DNA from: CAZEHJ01 sp964512485 | Lineage (GTDB): Bacteria > Bacteroidota > Rhodothermia > Rhodothermales > UBA10348 | Reading direction: 5' to 3' | Assembly: GCA_964512485.1 (NCBI GenBank) | Contig: CAZEHJ010000010.1 | Coordinates: 1-63,398, forward strand | DNA: 63,398 nucleotides | Part shown: positions 14,764 through 24,920 of the stretch, piece by piece | Layout of the letters: every line of letters starts with the position of its first letter | How positions within the stretch are numbered: position 1 is the first letter of the stretch | Position numbers and translations under genes: made by a program | The notes under the pieces: generated by a model | Database searches by the model: none | The model's input: only the letters and a program-made list of their open reading frames with translations | Told to the model about the DNA's origin: nothing

Positions 14764-15930
14764 TCAGCGGCGGATGGCTACGCCGTCATCGACGTCTGCC
14801 GATGGAAATTGCACGATCTCCTCTCCCTCATCGACTCCGCTGACGACCTGAACACTGTCCGAAGAACGTTCACCAATCTCGATGGCCCGCATGACGGCCG
14901 CATCCTCTTCGACAACGAATACGTACCACGCGCCATCGCTCTGAAAGATGGCATTCACCGGAACAGTGACAATATCACTTTCCTCCCAGACCACAATTCC
15001 GGCCTCAGCTCGGAATCCCGAACCGAGAGACGCTGGTCGTTCTTCGAAATCAATGATGACATTTACGCGCTGTTCCTCAACTCCCAAGGCTGAATACTTG
15101 GTAAATGCCGATGGTTCAACCCTGCGCACTGTTCCACTGAGCGTTCGGTCACCTCCCCAACCATCAATATCTACTCTGGCACCCGCTTCTATACGGACGG
15201 CATCTTCAGACAGCACGTCGACTATGAGTTCAAGATTTGCCGTGTCACCAACCTCCAATAACGGCTCCCCGGCCATGACGACCCGGGCACTTTTTTCAAC
15301 AATCGCCAATACATGACCATCAATTGGAGAGGTGACCACGAGGCCGGAGGAATCCCGATCCTCGTCGTCGGTGACTAGCATGGCTTCGGCAGCCCGCACA
15401 TCGGCGGCAGCAGCTTGAGCCGTGGCGCCTGCCGCTTCGAATTGACGACGCGCCGAAGATGCCTGCAACGATGCCTGGTCCAGCATCTGCTCGGAAATAA
15501 TTTCTTGTTCGGCGAGTGACTTTTGCCTCTGGTATTCGGTTTCTGCTTGCTCCGCAATTGCTCTCGCGTCCTCGAGAAGTCTGCTTGCCTGCACCAGACG
15601 CGCTCGCGCGGCCTGGAGATTGGACTGAGCCACTTCTTTGCTTTGAGCACTGTCCTGAACTGGAAGAACCTGTACAAGCTCATCGCCATTGGCAACGGGA
15701 TCCCCGACATCAAGCACGATGCGGGAGACCTGACCTGATACAGGTGCCATTATCATGTAGGATTCTGTAACCCGGGTCTGTCCCTCACCACGAATCTTTA
15801 CCGTGAGAGTCATTTTTTGGGCGGAAACAGTATCCACAGCCACACCCTGACCGGTGCTCAACATCACAAAGATGACGACCAGCAGGATGATTCCCAGAGA
15901 AATGTATATCAGGCGTTTTCGGTTTTTCAT
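14764..15930 (-). CDS. HlyD/MacA-type periplasmic adaptor of an ABC exporter
   Basis: This 388-residue protein has one N-terminal membrane anchor (about residues 7-24). A lipoyl half-domain, a long alpha-helical hairpin rich in Gln/Ala/Glu (about 85-185), the second lipoyl half (TSPIDGHVLAIVEKS) and beta-barrel domains follow. This is the membrane fusion protein layout. It comes after the FtsX-like permease with 5 bases between, so the three genes form an export system of the MacAB or LolCDE kind. No outer-membrane factor gene is adjacent. The substrate is unknown. Confidence 0.88.
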   Translation of the reverse strand: MKNRKRLIYISLGIILLVVIFVMLSTGQGVAVDTVSAQKMTLTVKIRGEGQTRVTESYMIMAPVSGQVSRIVLDVGDPVANGDELVQVLPVQDSAQSKEVAQSNLQAARARLVQASRLLEDARAIAEQAETEYQRQKSLAEQEIISEQMLDQASLQASSARRQFEAAGATAQAAAADVRAAEAMLVTDDEDRDSSGLVVTSPIDGHVLAIVEKSARVVMAGEPLLEVGDTANLELIVDVLSEDAVRIEAGARVDIDGWGGDRTLSGTVRRVEPSAFTKYSALGVEEQRVNVIIDFEERPASLGSGFRAEAGIVVWEESDIVTVPVNAIFQSDGAWYVFVVEEDAAVMRAIEIGERSSDSVQVVSGVDEGEEIVQFPSADVDDGVAIRR

Positions 15931-15935
15931 TTCCG

Positions 15936-18296
15936 CTAATCTCTCGTTTTGAGGACGGATATCAAATCATAATTATTCAGTCGTCGCCTTACGATCAGGC
16001 TGCTGCCGATTGCGGCCACTATCGTAATCAAGGCAGAAGCAGCAAACGTGCCGGCATCGACAATCATCGGCATGCGGTACGTTTCGGAGACGAGGGAAGC
16101 CAGAGAGGCGTCTGCCATCCAGTATCCCAGATACCAGCCGATCGGGATCGAGACCAGCGTGATCAATGCCTGTTCGCTGAAAAGCAGAATCGCCACTTCC
16201 TTTTTTGAGAATCCCAGGACGCGAAGACTGGCCAATTCTCGTCCCCGTTCAGATAGAGCTATTCTCGCCCCATTGTAAATGACCGCCACAGCGATGATGG
16301 ACGAGAATATTATCAGGAACAGGACTCCGACCAGCAACCCCTCGTCCATTTGTTTCTGGAACGATTCGTACATCTTGTACGGATTGCTGACCCCCGCGAC
16401 GCCGGGTCTGTCGGCAAGCTCCAAACTTATCGCGTCTCTCTTTTCTGAGATCAGCTTCAGATTGGCTCCAGAAACACTTTTGGCATTACCAACGAGTCGG
16501 TGGAGATTCTCGATCTCCATGTACGCCGAAATACCCAGAAAATCTTCCACGATTCCGACGACTTGCGCCGCTTCGATCCTGCGCGATCCTTCCAATACTT
16601 CTACCTGAACCTCTTCTCCCAGTGAGAGACCCAACTCATCGGCCAGATACTTGCTCATCACCACACCTTCAAGAGGTACTTCTATGATCTCGCCGGCTCC
16701 CGACACGATTCGCTGAAGTGCGTCGCTCCTGCGTCTACCTGTAATTCCCGCTTCCTTTTTTCGATGCCCGTTCCTGAATCGAACAGGGACCGAACGATAC
16801 GTTTCCACCATCGTGATGCCATCGATTCGATAGAGATCATACTCGACATCCTGGGATACAGGTCGATTGAACACCACGGACACGTCTTCCCGTTGAATCA
16901 CACCGAATTGCAACTCCATCATGTAGTCGATAGAATCGAACATGAACATGCCTACGACCAGAATTGAGACTGAAAAGGCCACTCCAAGCGCAGAAAAGAC
17001 GCTTTTCATGGGACGACGTTCAATATTTCGAAGCACCATGCGTGTGGCAGAGGACAAAAAGTGGCCAAGACCGATGCGCTCCATCACGCCGGGCTTAAAA
17101 CGGGCCGGAGCTTGAGGCCGCATGGCTTCGGCGGGCGGAAGAGAAACGGCCTTTCGCATTCCTCCCAACGCTCCGACAGATGCTGCAACGACTGAAATTG
17201 TGAACGCGAACAGTACGAGGCGCGGTCTCAGGGTGTACACGAGATCGGGAAAAACGAAGAACTCCTTGTACATCTCGACCATGACGTCGCCAAGCCACGC
17301 TCCAACGAAAATTCCGATGACAGCTCCGGCCAAGACGGCGACAAGTGCGTACAAAAAATAAAAGAGTCCGATATCACGGTTGGTGTATCCGAAAGCTTTC
17401 AACACCGCAATTTCCTGCCGCTGAGTAGCAATGAGGCGTCTCAAAACGATGTTGAGCAGGAAGGCAACAACGGCGAGAAACACGCCCGGAATCATGGTGC
17501 CGGTTGTTCGATTCTGGTTCAGTTCATTTTCAAGAAATTGGTGAGAGAGCTGCAAGGCGCGGCCATAGCTTCCCTGTCCGCCGTACAGTTTCAGAAGCTC
17601 GTCCAATTCCGCCTTGACGTGTTCCTCGCGTGCGTGCGCGCTCAGGGTCAGAACAACCTCATTAAACGCCCCTTCCATATCATCAAGGGAACTCAGCGCC
17701 TGCCTTTCCATCCAGATGATGCCGAACGTTGTATCGTCCGGGAAAATGGATCCGGGAGCCAGCGGATACATATGCTCAGGCGAGATGGCGATCCCGATGA
17801 TCTCCAGTGAACGCATTTGCCCATTGATGACGGCTTCGATCCGATCGCCTTCTGTCAGGCTGTTCGAGTTGGCAAACTTCTCACTGATGATGATCTGATT
17901 TCGGTCGGTACTACGAACGAAACGACCGGAACGCAGGTGTAGCTTCCCGAGCATTTCGTCCGGGTTGTCAATACTTACGAATAGTCCTGTAGCGGGCTCA
18001 TCCAGCGCCTCCACATTCAGATTGGCCATGAACGAAACCCTCGTATCTGCCGCTGAAACACCCTCTATGTTCCGAATCTGACGCCTGAGGGATTCAGGTG
18101 CGCGCTCCAGTTGCGCCCATACGTGTGGGAAGCGCGAGTCCTGATAGAACGAATCCCGTGACTCCAACAGCGACTCGTAGGTACCGCGCATGGACAGAAC
18201 AGTCATGATCGCAGTCGCAACGACCGCTGCAATGGATATCATCTGCCCGCGATGATGCCAGAGATCCCTGAACAGTTTTCTGCGAATCGCCTTCAT
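15936..18296 (-). CDS. ABC exporter permease with two FtsX/MacB units
   Basis: The protein has 786 residues. It contains two repeated units, each with one helix, a large periplasmic MacB_PCD-like domain, and a three-helix FtsX bundle (about residues 265-395 and 660-780). This ten-plus-helix duplicated form is usual in exporters and lipoprotein transporters that act by mechanotransmission, not by substrate passage through the membrane. Its start is 3 bases after the ATPase stop. Macrolide, peptide or lipoprotein export is possible; the sequence does not decide. Confidence 0.88.
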   Translation of the reverse strand: MKAIRRKLFRDLWHHRGQMISIAAVVATAIMTVLSMRGTYESLLESRDSFYQDSRFPHVWAQLERAPESLRRQIRNIEGVSAADTRVSFMANLNVEALDEPATGLFVSIDNPDEMLGKLHLRSGRFVRSTDRNQIIISEKFANSNSLTEGDRIEAVINGQMRSLEIIGIAISPEHMYPLAPGSIFPDDTTFGIIWMERQALSSLDDMEGAFNEVVLTLSAHAREEHVKAELDELLKLYGGQGSYGRALQLSHQFLENELNQNRTTGTMIPGVFLAVVAFLLNIVLRRLIATQRQEIAVLKAFGYTNRDIGLFYFLYALVAVLAGAVIGIFVGAWLGDVMVEMYKEFFVFPDLVYTLRPRLVLFAFTISVVAASVGALGGMRKAVSLPPAEAMRPQAPARFKPGVMERIGLGHFLSSATRMVLRNIERRPMKSVFSALGVAFSVSILVVGMFMFDSIDYMMELQFGVIQREDVSVVFNRPVSQDVEYDLYRIDGITMVETYRSVPVRFRNGHRKKEAGITGRRRSDALQRIVSGAGEIIEVPLEGVVMSKYLADELGLSLGEEVQVEVLEGSRRIEAAQVVGIVEDFLGISAYMEIENLHRLVGNAKSVSGANLKLISEKRDAISLELADRPGVAGVSNPYKMYESFQKQMDEGLLVGVLFLIIFSSIIAVAVIYNGARIALSERGRELASLRVLGFSKKEVAILLFSEQALITLVSIPIGWYLGYWMADASLASLVSETYRMPMIVDAGTFAASALITIVAAIGSSLIVRRRLNNYDLISVLKTRD

Positions 18297-18299
18297 ATG

Positions 18300-19064
18300 C
18301 TACCACACTATCTCGTCCAGGGTGGCGCGATGTTCATTTACCTGCGAGCTGGCGATATGACCGCTACTCATATTCACGACTCGATCTCCCATGGCTGAAA
18401 TGGCAGCATTGTGCGTAATCACCGCAATGGCAGTCTTCAACTCATTGTTGACCCTTTCCAGTGCCCGCAGCACAATTTTTCCGGTCTCAAGATCGAGGGC
18501 GCCGGTAGGCTCGTCGCAGAGTAAAACGTTGGGTCTTTTCGCTACCGCGCGGGCGATCGCAACGCGCTGCTGCTCTCCGCCCGAGAGTTGCGCAGGGAAA
18601 TGATCCAGGCGGTCGGACAGGTCCACCAACGCCAGAGCTTCCTCCGGAGGCATGGGATGGTCCGATATCTCGGTCACCAGGGCAACGTTTTCTCTCGCAG
18701 TAAGGCTGGGGATGAGATTGTAGAATTGAAAGACGAATCCGACGTGTTTTCTCCGATATTCCGTGAGCGCATCTTCATCGGCTGTTGAGAGCTCGATGTT
18801 TCGATACCAAACATCTCCTGCGGTCGGTGTATCGAGGCCACCCAGAATATTTAGAAGGGTACTTTTACCGCTTCCCGACGCACCAAGCAAAACCAGCAGT
18901 TCGCCCTCAAACAGATCGAAGTCCACATCTTTGATGGCGGTGACCTTGACCTCCCCCATGTCGTAGATCTTCGTCAGATTCCGGGCTCTGAAAATCAGGC
19001 TGCCGTTGTCATTCCTGTTTGTAGCGGATTCCGTATCGATGATAACTCCCGAATCTGATGGCAT
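18300..19064 (-). CDS. LolD/MacB-type ABC ATPase
   Basis: The product has 254 residues with Walker A GASGSGKST (residues 61-69), the signature LSGGEQQRVAIARA, Walker B LLCDEPTGALD and a switch His in VITHN. The arrangement matches the LolD/FtsE/MacB family. An N-terminal extension of about 20 polar residues precedes the domain. It is the first gene of the operon ATPase, permease, adaptor, unknown protein. The promoter must lie in 19065-19269, shared with the divergent dehydrogenase gene. Confidence 0.92.
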   Translation of the reverse strand: MPSDSGVIIDTESATNRNDNGSLIFRARNLTKIYDMGEVKVTAIKDVDFDLFEGELLVLLGASGSGKSTLLNILGGLDTPTAGDVWYRNIELSTADEDALTEYRRKHVGFVFQFYNLIPSLTARENVALVTEISDHPMPPEEALALVDLSDRLDHFPAQLSGGEQQRVAIARAVAKRPNVLLCDEPTGALDLETGKIVLRALERVNNELKTAIAVITHNAAISAMGDRVVNMSSGHIASSQVNEHRATLDEIVW

Positions 19065-19269
19065 TTAGTGTTATCTGTCTGCCGTTTTGGCTCTCCAGTG
19101 TACGTTTTGGGATGCTAAAATGTTTGAATTTTCAGGTCTTCAGACACTCGTTTCCGGCCCTCAAACAGTGTTCGTTGTGACTACATCCAATCTTGGATAG
19201 TGTTTTGCCCGTCGGGCACTGTATTTTGAGACTTTCACGCCAATCTCTCATATCAATTCGTTTTCCCAC

Positions 19270-20850
19270 ATGGCATTGCAGGGACGTTCCATCATAGGTA
19301 GCTCATTCGGCAGTTCGGACGGAACTGCATTCAACGCAATCAACCCGGCCACCGGAGACAGTCTCTCGGAAGACTTCTTCACGGCCACCGAGACAGAGGT
19401 GGCCCAGGCGGCTGATTTGGCCTCCCGTGCGTTCGATACATATTCAACGATTTCAGGAGTGCAGCGCGCGGCCTTCCTGCGAGCCATCGCTGATGAACTC
19501 GAAGCTTCAAGGTCAGATATTGCTGCCAGAGTACCACTCGAAACAGCGCTGCCGGAAGGCCGCGCGAATGGAGAACTCGGGCGCACGATCGGGCAGCTCA
19601 GAATGTTCGCGGATCTGGTGGAAGAAGGATCGTGGGTTGACGCAAGGCTCGATACGGCGCAGCCCGATCGTGCGCCCGTTCCCAAGCCAGACATCAGGAC
19701 GATGCGCATACCGGTTGGCCCGGTCGCCGTCTTTGGCGCTTCTAACTTCCCCCTCGCGTTTTCCGTCGCGGGCGGCGATACCGCATCGGCGCTTGCTGCC
19801 GGATGTACTGTGGTAGCTGTTGCCCACTATGCCCATCCCGGAGTAAGTGAGATCGTTGGTACGGCTATCCAGCGTGCTGTCAGCTCCACCGGAATGCCCG
19901 AGGGCACATTCTCGCTTCTTCAGGGAACGGGACAGAGTGTGGGAGTGCCACTGGTGAGCCACCCCGCCATCAAGGCCGTCGGGTTCACGGGGTCACGTTT
20001 GGCCGGCCTCGCACTGGCAAAAGTGGCATCCGAGAGAGCCGAACCGATTCCCGTATTTGCTGAGATGAGCAGCATAAATCCGATCGTAGTGCTTAAAGGA
20101 GCACTTGCGGACCGTTCTGAGGCCATTGCTGAAGGCCTTGCCGGATCCGTCAGTCTCGGTGTTGGACAATTCTGTACGAATCCTGGAACCGTACTCCTTC
20201 CGGAAGGCGAACAGGCAGACGCCTTCGCCGCCCATTTTGCTAGCTTGATGGATAGCAGCAAAGGTGGAACGACTCTACACGCTGGCATTGCCAGCGCGTA
20301 CGACAGAGCAACTCTGCAAACGGATGCCCACGAGAGTGTTGAAACGCTCGCCGCGACTCCAAATGATCCTGCCTCAAACCGAGTCAATCCCTGGATTTTC
20401 CGCACAAACACTGAAGCGCTTCTATCAGACACTTCTCTGACAGCTGAAACTTTTGGTCCGTCCACCACACTTGTTACCTATCGGGACGAGGCCGAACTCA
20501 TCCGTCTGATTGACAGCCTCGAAGGACAACTTACCGCTACCATTCAAGCTGACTCCGAAGACCTGCCTTTCAGCCAGAATTTGACTGCCGCACTCAGGAA
20601 GCGTGTCGGACGCCTCATCGTCAACAGTTTCCCGACAGGCGTTGAAGTCTGTCATTCAATGGTTCATGGTGGACCGTTTCCAGCCACCTCCGATGGGCGC
20701 TCGACTTCCGTCGGTACTGCAGCAATTGAACGTTTTTCACGTGCATTCTGCTATCAGGGGTTTCCTGGAGACGCACTTCCGGACGAATTGAAAGATGGTA
20801 ATCCGTTGGGAATCTGGAGAACGACTGACAGCGTCCGTTCACGCGACTGA
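19270..20850 (+). CDS. 2,5-dioxovalerate (ketoglutarate-semialdehyde) dehydrogenase
   Basis: This 526-residue aldehyde dehydrogenase has the catalytic Cys302 (GVGQFCTNPG), the general base Glu in FAEMSSINP, and FTGSRLAG at the cofactor site. Length and motifs fit the NADP-dependent KGSADH subfamily, which oxidises alpha-ketoglutaric semialdehyde to 2-oxoglutarate in sugar-acid and hydroxyproline breakdown. No other gene of these pathways is adjacent, although an aconitase-X pair (possible cis-3-hydroxyproline dehydratase) lies at 51.5-53.2 kb. The TauE-like gene follows 18 bases later and may be co-transcribed. Confidence 0.85.
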   Translation: MALQGRSIIGSSFGSSDGTAFNAINPATGDSLSEDFFTATETEVAQAADLASRAFDTYSTISGVQRAAFLRAIADELEASRSDIAARVPLETALPEGRANGELGRTIGQLRMFADLVEEGSWVDARLDTAQPDRAPVPKPDIRTMRIPVGPVAVFGASNFPLAFSVAGGDTASALAAGCTVVAVAHYAHPGVSEIVGTAIQRAVSSTGMPEGTFSLLQGTGQSVGVPLVSHPAIKAVGFTGSRLAGLALAKVASERAEPIPVFAEMSSINPIVVLKGALADRSEAIAEGLAGSVSLGVGQFCTNPGTVLLPEGEQADAFAAHFASLMDSSKGGTTLHAGIASAYDRATLQTDAHESVETLAATPNDPASNRVNPWIFRTNTEALLSDTSLTAETFGPSTTLVTYRDEAELIRLIDSLEGQLTATIQADSEDLPFSQNLTAALRKRVGRLIVNSFPTGVEVCHSMVHGGPFPATSDGRSTSVGTAAIERFSRAFCYQGFPGDALPDELKDGNPLGIWRTTDSVRSRD

Positions 20851-20868
20851 CCGAGGTACTCGCCCATC

Positions 20869-21648
20869 GTGCCTGATCTTTTCACCATTGACTTGTCTCT
20901 GATGGACTGGGCAATATTCCTGGTCGCAGGAATCGTCACGGGAATCATCAACACGCTGGCCGGAAGTGGATCGCTGATCACTCTACCGATCTTTGTCTTC
21001 ATTTGCGGCCTTCCTGCTCCCGTTGCCAACGGTACCAACCGGGTAGGCGTATTCCTCCAGAGCGCCGTCGGATTCGGCACGTACTATCGCAACGACAAGA
21101 CGAACTTCTCGGGATCCGGATGGATCGTGGCGTCGGTAGTGATTGGAGCCGTATTGGGTTCGTTCATCGCGGTTGATCTGGACGAGGAGGCCATGAATAT
21201 GGTTCTCGGGTTCCTCATGGTGTTCATGATGGTGGTTTTACTCATCAAACCGTCCCGCTGGATTCACGAAGCCGCTGTCGCGTCCCACCGTAGCAAGAGC
21301 CCGCTTACCCTGATCACTTTTTTCGCGATTGGCGTCTATGGAGGATTCATTCAGGCAGGCGTGGGAATATTCCTGCTGACGGGCCTTGTTCTGATCAACC
21401 GATACACCCTCAAGAGTGGCAATGGAATCAAATTGCTGGTCGTCGTTCTCTACAGTGTCCCCAGCCTGGCCGTGTTCTTCTGGTTCGATCAGGTACATCT
21501 GGGGTATGGCCTGGCCATGGCTGTTTTCCAGGCAATCGGAGCCTGGCTGGCCGTCAAATGGGTCATCCATTTTGAAAACGCTGACGTGTGGATTCATCGC
21601 CTGTTGATTGTGATCGTTGCCGTAGCTGGTGCCAAATTCCTGTTCTGA
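20869..21648 (+). CDS. TauE/SafE-family membrane exporter
   Basis: A GTG start gives 259 residues with about seven to eight hydrophobic helices and the family motifs GIINTLAGSGSLITLP and NGTNRVGV in the first repeat. A matching second repeat starts near GVYGGFIQAGVGIFLL. Members export sulfite, sulfoacetate or other organic anions. It lies 18 bases after the dehydrogenase, so the exported or imported compound could be linked to that pathway; this is inference. Confidence 0.88.
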   Translation: MPDLFTIDLSLMDWAIFLVAGIVTGIINTLAGSGSLITLPIFVFICGLPAPVANGTNRVGVFLQSAVGFGTYYRNDKTNFSGSGWIVASVVIGAVLGSFIAVDLDEEAMNMVLGFLMVFMMVVLLIKPSRWIHEAAVASHRSKSPLTLITFFAIGVYGGFIQAGVGIFLLTGLVLINRYTLKSGNGIKLLVVVLYSVPSLAVFFWFDQVHLGYGLAMAVFQAIGAWLAVKWVIHFENADVWIHRLLIVIVAVAGAKFLF

Positions 21649-21689
21649 CGCTACCTTGTTCCAACTGACCGTTCCAAAACGACCCTGAT

Positions 21690-22331
21690 ATGAAAGCTGT
21701 CTACTTCGGAAGCATTTTCACCGTTCTCATTCTTCTCGCAACAGGTTGTACGAGCTCTGATGCTCTGCGCAGCCCCTCTCTGGCCACCATGGCACAACCG
21801 GCACCAGACTCGTTCGAAGTCGAAATGATTACGAGCGCTGGGGTCGTGGACTTTCGATTTTACCGCGACTGGTCACCTCTCGGCGTTGACCGGGCCTTTT
21901 ATCTCTTCAAGAATAATTTCTACGAAGGGTCCCGGTTCTACAGAGTAATCGAAGGATTTGTAGCTCAGTTTGGAGGCTCCGGAGACGCCGATGTCGATTC
22001 GATCTGGCGAACCATGTCAATCAATGACGAACCGGTGCGCCAGACCAACGAAAAGGGCACAATATCCTTTGCACGCGCCGGGAGAAGGAGTCGTTCATTC
22101 ACCATGTACATTAATCTGGTGGACAACGCACGTCTGGACTCCCTCGACGCGGGAGGCGTTGTGGGATACCCACCGATTGGTAGAATTGTGTCGGGAATGG
22201 CCGTGATCGACAGTTTGAATTCCGAATACGGTGCCGCCCCCATGAGGACGGACCTTACCGCGCGAACACTCTCTCAGGAATATGCGCGGCTCGATTCAAT
22301 CTCGGCCACGACAATCACCCGGATGTGGTAG
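21690..22331 (+). CDS. Cyclophilin-type peptidyl-prolyl isomerase lipoprotein
   Basis: The 213-residue protein has a lipobox ending at Cys20 (LLATGC) and one cyclophilin domain with YEGSRFYRVIEGFVAQFGG and MYINLVDNARLD. The last part is typical of cyclophilins in which FFI is replaced. It should sit on the periplasmic side of a membrane and assist folding of exported proteins. A candidate terminator follows at 22374-22410. It is a single-gene unit. Confidence 0.85.
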   Translation: MKAVYFGSIFTVLILLATGCTSSDALRSPSLATMAQPAPDSFEVEMITSAGVVDFRFYRDWSPLGVDRAFYLFKNNFYEGSRFYRVIEGFVAQFGGSGDADVDSIWRTMSINDEPVRQTNEKGTISFARAGRRSRSFTMYINLVDNARLDSLDAGGVVGYPPIGRIVSGMAVIDSLNSEYGAAPMRTDLTARTLSQEYARLDSISATTITRMW

Positions 22332-22373
22332 GACGGCTCCTCCGGCAAATGAAACGGTTCAATGTGCGGATCT

Positions 22374-22410
22374 GACGGCGCAGAAGCATTCTGATGCCGC
22401 CCCCTTTTTT
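22374..22410 (+). terminator. Candidate intrinsic terminator after the cyclophilin gene
   Basis: CAGAA-GCA-TTCTG forms the top of an imperfect stem extended by GGCG and GCC(GCC), followed by six T at 22405-22410. The position, 40 bases after the stop, fits. Confidence 0.5.
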
Positions 22411-22464
22411 CGTCTCGATATTCAAGGTGGCGTCCAATGTCGTTTAGTACCCACACCCGTCATC

Positions 22465-23727
22465 ATGAGAATCAGACCAGCCAATTTCTGGCTCCTGGCC
22501 TTAGTCTTCATCCTGTTCCCCGCGCTACTGAAAGCCCAGGATCAGGGTAGCTGGAGCGAGAGAATGGCTCTATCGCAGGCACGGCAGGAAACTCCACTGA
22601 TCCACCTGGACGGAAAACTGTATCAGACCGGAGGATTAGGCACTTCGCGGACCGCCATAAAATCGGTCGAAGTGTTTGATATTGCTTCGAACAGCTGGTC
22701 TGTCGTCGCCGACCTTCCGATCACACTGCACCACCACGGTGGCGTAGCGACCGCAGGAAAGGTCTTCACGATAGGCGGCTACTCGGCGACTCAGTTCATC
22801 GAATCCACGCGGCTGCATGCCTTTTCTCCCGGAACTGGTTCCTGGTCGACCCTTTCTCCTGTTCCTCGTCAGATAGGAGCACACGCGAGCGTCGAATTCA
22901 ATGGAGAGATTTACATTTTTGGCGGCACGTATTTCAACGCAGCGTACACACATGCCTACAAATACACTCCCTCGACCGACTCCTGGACCGAGCTTCAGCC
23001 GCTTCCTTTTGCCAGTGAGCATCTTTCTGCGGCCGTGATGGACAACAAAATTTACGTTACAGGAGGCCGCCTGAGACAGAACTTCGTTTTGACCAATCGG
23101 ACAGATCTTCAGATATACGATCCCGATACTGACTCATGGCAAATCAAAGCTTCAATGCGCCAAGCCCGGGCGGGGCACGCATCGGCAAGCGTGAACTCGC
23201 GGCTATATGTTTTTGGCGGTGAGTCTTTTGAGGAAGGCCCTGAAATCATCCGATCTGTCGAGGAATACGACCCTGTGACCGACACCTGGAGATTTCTCGA
23301 TGACATGCCCGAGCCCAGACATGGACTGGGAGCGGTCGTGGTCAATTCGCAGATCTGGTTGTCCGGTGGAGGAGCCGTCGCCGGATTTTCTACGACATCC
23401 AACACTGCCGTTTTCACTCCACCTTCTGTTGCGACGTTTTCCGAGTTTGAAGCTGAACTGCCGAGCCAGGTCGATGTGCTGTCGGTCTACCCGAACCCAA
23501 CGAAAGGGAGTTCAACGATAGAGTTGGAGTTGAATGAGGCAATGAGAGTTGGTGTCCGTGTGCTCGACGTCATGGGTAGAGAAGTGGCATCTCTGCCTGA
23601 TCGTCTCCTCCATGCAGGTGTCAATAGCGTGAGTGTAGAACTCGATCACCTGAGTGCTGGATCTTATTTCGTCGCGATGCGCCTGAACGACCACCACATC
23701 GTCCGCGAGTTGCAGGTCGTCAAATAA
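22465..23727 (+). CDS. Secreted Kelch-repeat protein with T9SS sorting domain
   Basis: The preferred start ATG 22465 gives a signal peptide ending LKAQ; the longer frame has none. The 420-residue product has about six Kelch repeats (for example FTIGGYSATQ, YIFGGTYF, YVTGGRL and YVFGGESFE), which form a beta-propeller. A C-terminal type A sorting domain starts at VYPNPTKGSSTIELEL, with the internal motif DVMGREV and the end VRELQVVK. The protein should leave through the type IX system and be anchored at the surface or released. It is the strongest lineage marker in the window. The next gene is convergent, with 12 bases between stops. Confidence 0.9.
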   Translation: MRIRPANFWLLALVFILFPALLKAQDQGSWSERMALSQARQETPLIHLDGKLYQTGGLGTSRTAIKSVEVFDIASNSWSVVADLPITLHHHGGVATAGKVFTIGGYSATQFIESTRLHAFSPGTGSWSTLSPVPRQIGAHASVEFNGEIYIFGGTYFNAAYTHAYKYTPSTDSWTELQPLPFASEHLSAAVMDNKIYVTGGRLRQNFVLTNRTDLQIYDPDTDSWQIKASMRQARAGHASASVNSRLYVFGGESFEEGPEIIRSVEEYDPVTDTWRFLDDMPEPRHGLGAVVVNSQIWLSGGGAVAGFSTTSNTAVFTPPSVATFSEFEAELPSQVDVLSVYPNPTKGSSTIELELNEAMRVGVRVLDVMGREVASLPDRLLHAGVNSVSVELDHLSAGSYFVAMRLNDHHIVRELQVVK

Positions 23728-23739
23728 ACCGACCAATCC

Positions 23740-24774
23740 CTAGATGGGCTTCCAACTGACCGGTTGTCCTTCCATCGGTGGCGGTTCGGTGGAATCTCCC
23801 GTTTTTGGCGGATTGAGGCCTTTTGCTTCGTCGATGAATAGCTGCAAATGCGGAAACGGAATCTCGATTTTGGCAGCTTTGAGGGCCTTGAAGATTCTCT
23901 CTGTGTAGTCTGCCTTGATGGGTACTTCCAGTGAGGAATCGCGGATGTAGAAACGCAGCACCATGTTCACACTGGAATCGCCCAGTTCAAGTACAACCAC
24001 TTCGACTGGAAAGTCGGCCGCTATTCGCGAGTCTGAGTTCAGGAGGCGCAACAGGATCGAACGAGCGGCATCCGGCGATTCCTTATAAGCTATGCTGAAT
24101 GGCACTTCAATTCTCAACAAACCCAGCAGCGTATGATTGATCAGTTTCTGATTGATCATCAACACATTGGGCATCACCATCACTTCGTTGTTCAACGTTC
24201 GTAAGCGTGTTGATCGAAGCGTGATTTCTTCGACGCTACCGTACGTGTCATCTACGACAACCTGATCCCCTATTCTGAAGGGACGGTCTATCATGATCGT
24301 CACTCCGGAAATGAAGTTTTCCAAACTGTCTCGGGCCGCAAATCCGACGGCAAGACCGATGATCGAGAGCCCGGCAAGCAGGGCAGAAACGTTTACACCA
24401 AACTGGGCCAACACCATGACGAAAATGAAAGCCCAGGCAACCAGCGAAGTGGTCTTCATCAGCAAACTTTCCAGACCTACGTCTACACGCTTGCTGGATT
24501 TCAAGACACCACCGATCACGGCTCTGAGTACTCGCCACAAGACGTAGAGAATGATGAATACCAGCGCTGCCGTTACGATGTCGGGCAACACGTTTTCCAC
24601 AAAACCGAAGAACATTTCCTTGAGCTGGATTCCAGCAGTCGTGATGTCTCCTGCTGCGATCAGTTCCGCAGTCTCTCCAACCTCCTGCCCCATTTCACCC
24701 AAAACACCTGTAGAATCCTGACTCAGTGAGTCGGACACCACGGGAACGGCCTGTCTGATTTCCTGCATCGGCAT
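23740..24774 (-). CDS. MscS-family mechanosensitive channel
   Basis: The product has 344 residues. An N-terminal polar part precedes helices at about residues 65-85 and 110-130 and the pore helix region (LLAGLSIIGLAVGFAARDSLENFISG). The MscS beta domain (DRPFRIGDQVVV, YGSVEEITLRSTRLRT, MPNVLMINQ) and the alpha/beta C-terminal domain follow. The pore helix shows the Gly/Ala packing pattern of the family. It would release solutes on hypo-osmotic shock. A proline-rich tail ends the protein. No functional link to neighbours is seen. Confidence 0.92.
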   Translation of the reverse strand: MPMQEIRQAVPVVSDSLSQDSTGVLGEMGQEVGETAELIAAGDITTAGIQLKEMFFGFVENVLPDIVTAALVFIILYVLWRVLRAVIGGVLKSSKRVDVGLESLLMKTTSLVAWAFIFVMVLAQFGVNVSALLAGLSIIGLAVGFAARDSLENFISGVTIMIDRPFRIGDQVVVDDTYGSVEEITLRSTRLRTLNNEVMVMPNVLMINQKLINHTLLGLLRIEVPFSIAYKESPDAARSILLRLLNSDSRIAADFPVEVVVLELGDSSVNMVLRFYIRDSSLEVPIKADYTERIFKALKAAKIEIPFPHLQLFIDEAKGLNPPKTGDSTEPPPMEGQPVSWKPI

Positions 24775-24920
24775 AAGGGTCGCTGAGCCCCGGGGTTATC
24801 TGGTTCTTTGATGATGCCGCGCTGAGTGCGCCTTCAGTTAACTAGATAACGTTGAAAAATCCAGTATTTGCCTTTTTCAGAGCCCTGATACGGCCTGAAA
24901 AACCCAGCCTGGATCGTCTC

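Noticed and set aside
22282..22464. N-terminal extension of the Kelch protein
   Set aside because: It overlaps the cyclophilin gene and its terminator; ATG 22465 begins a normal signal peptide.
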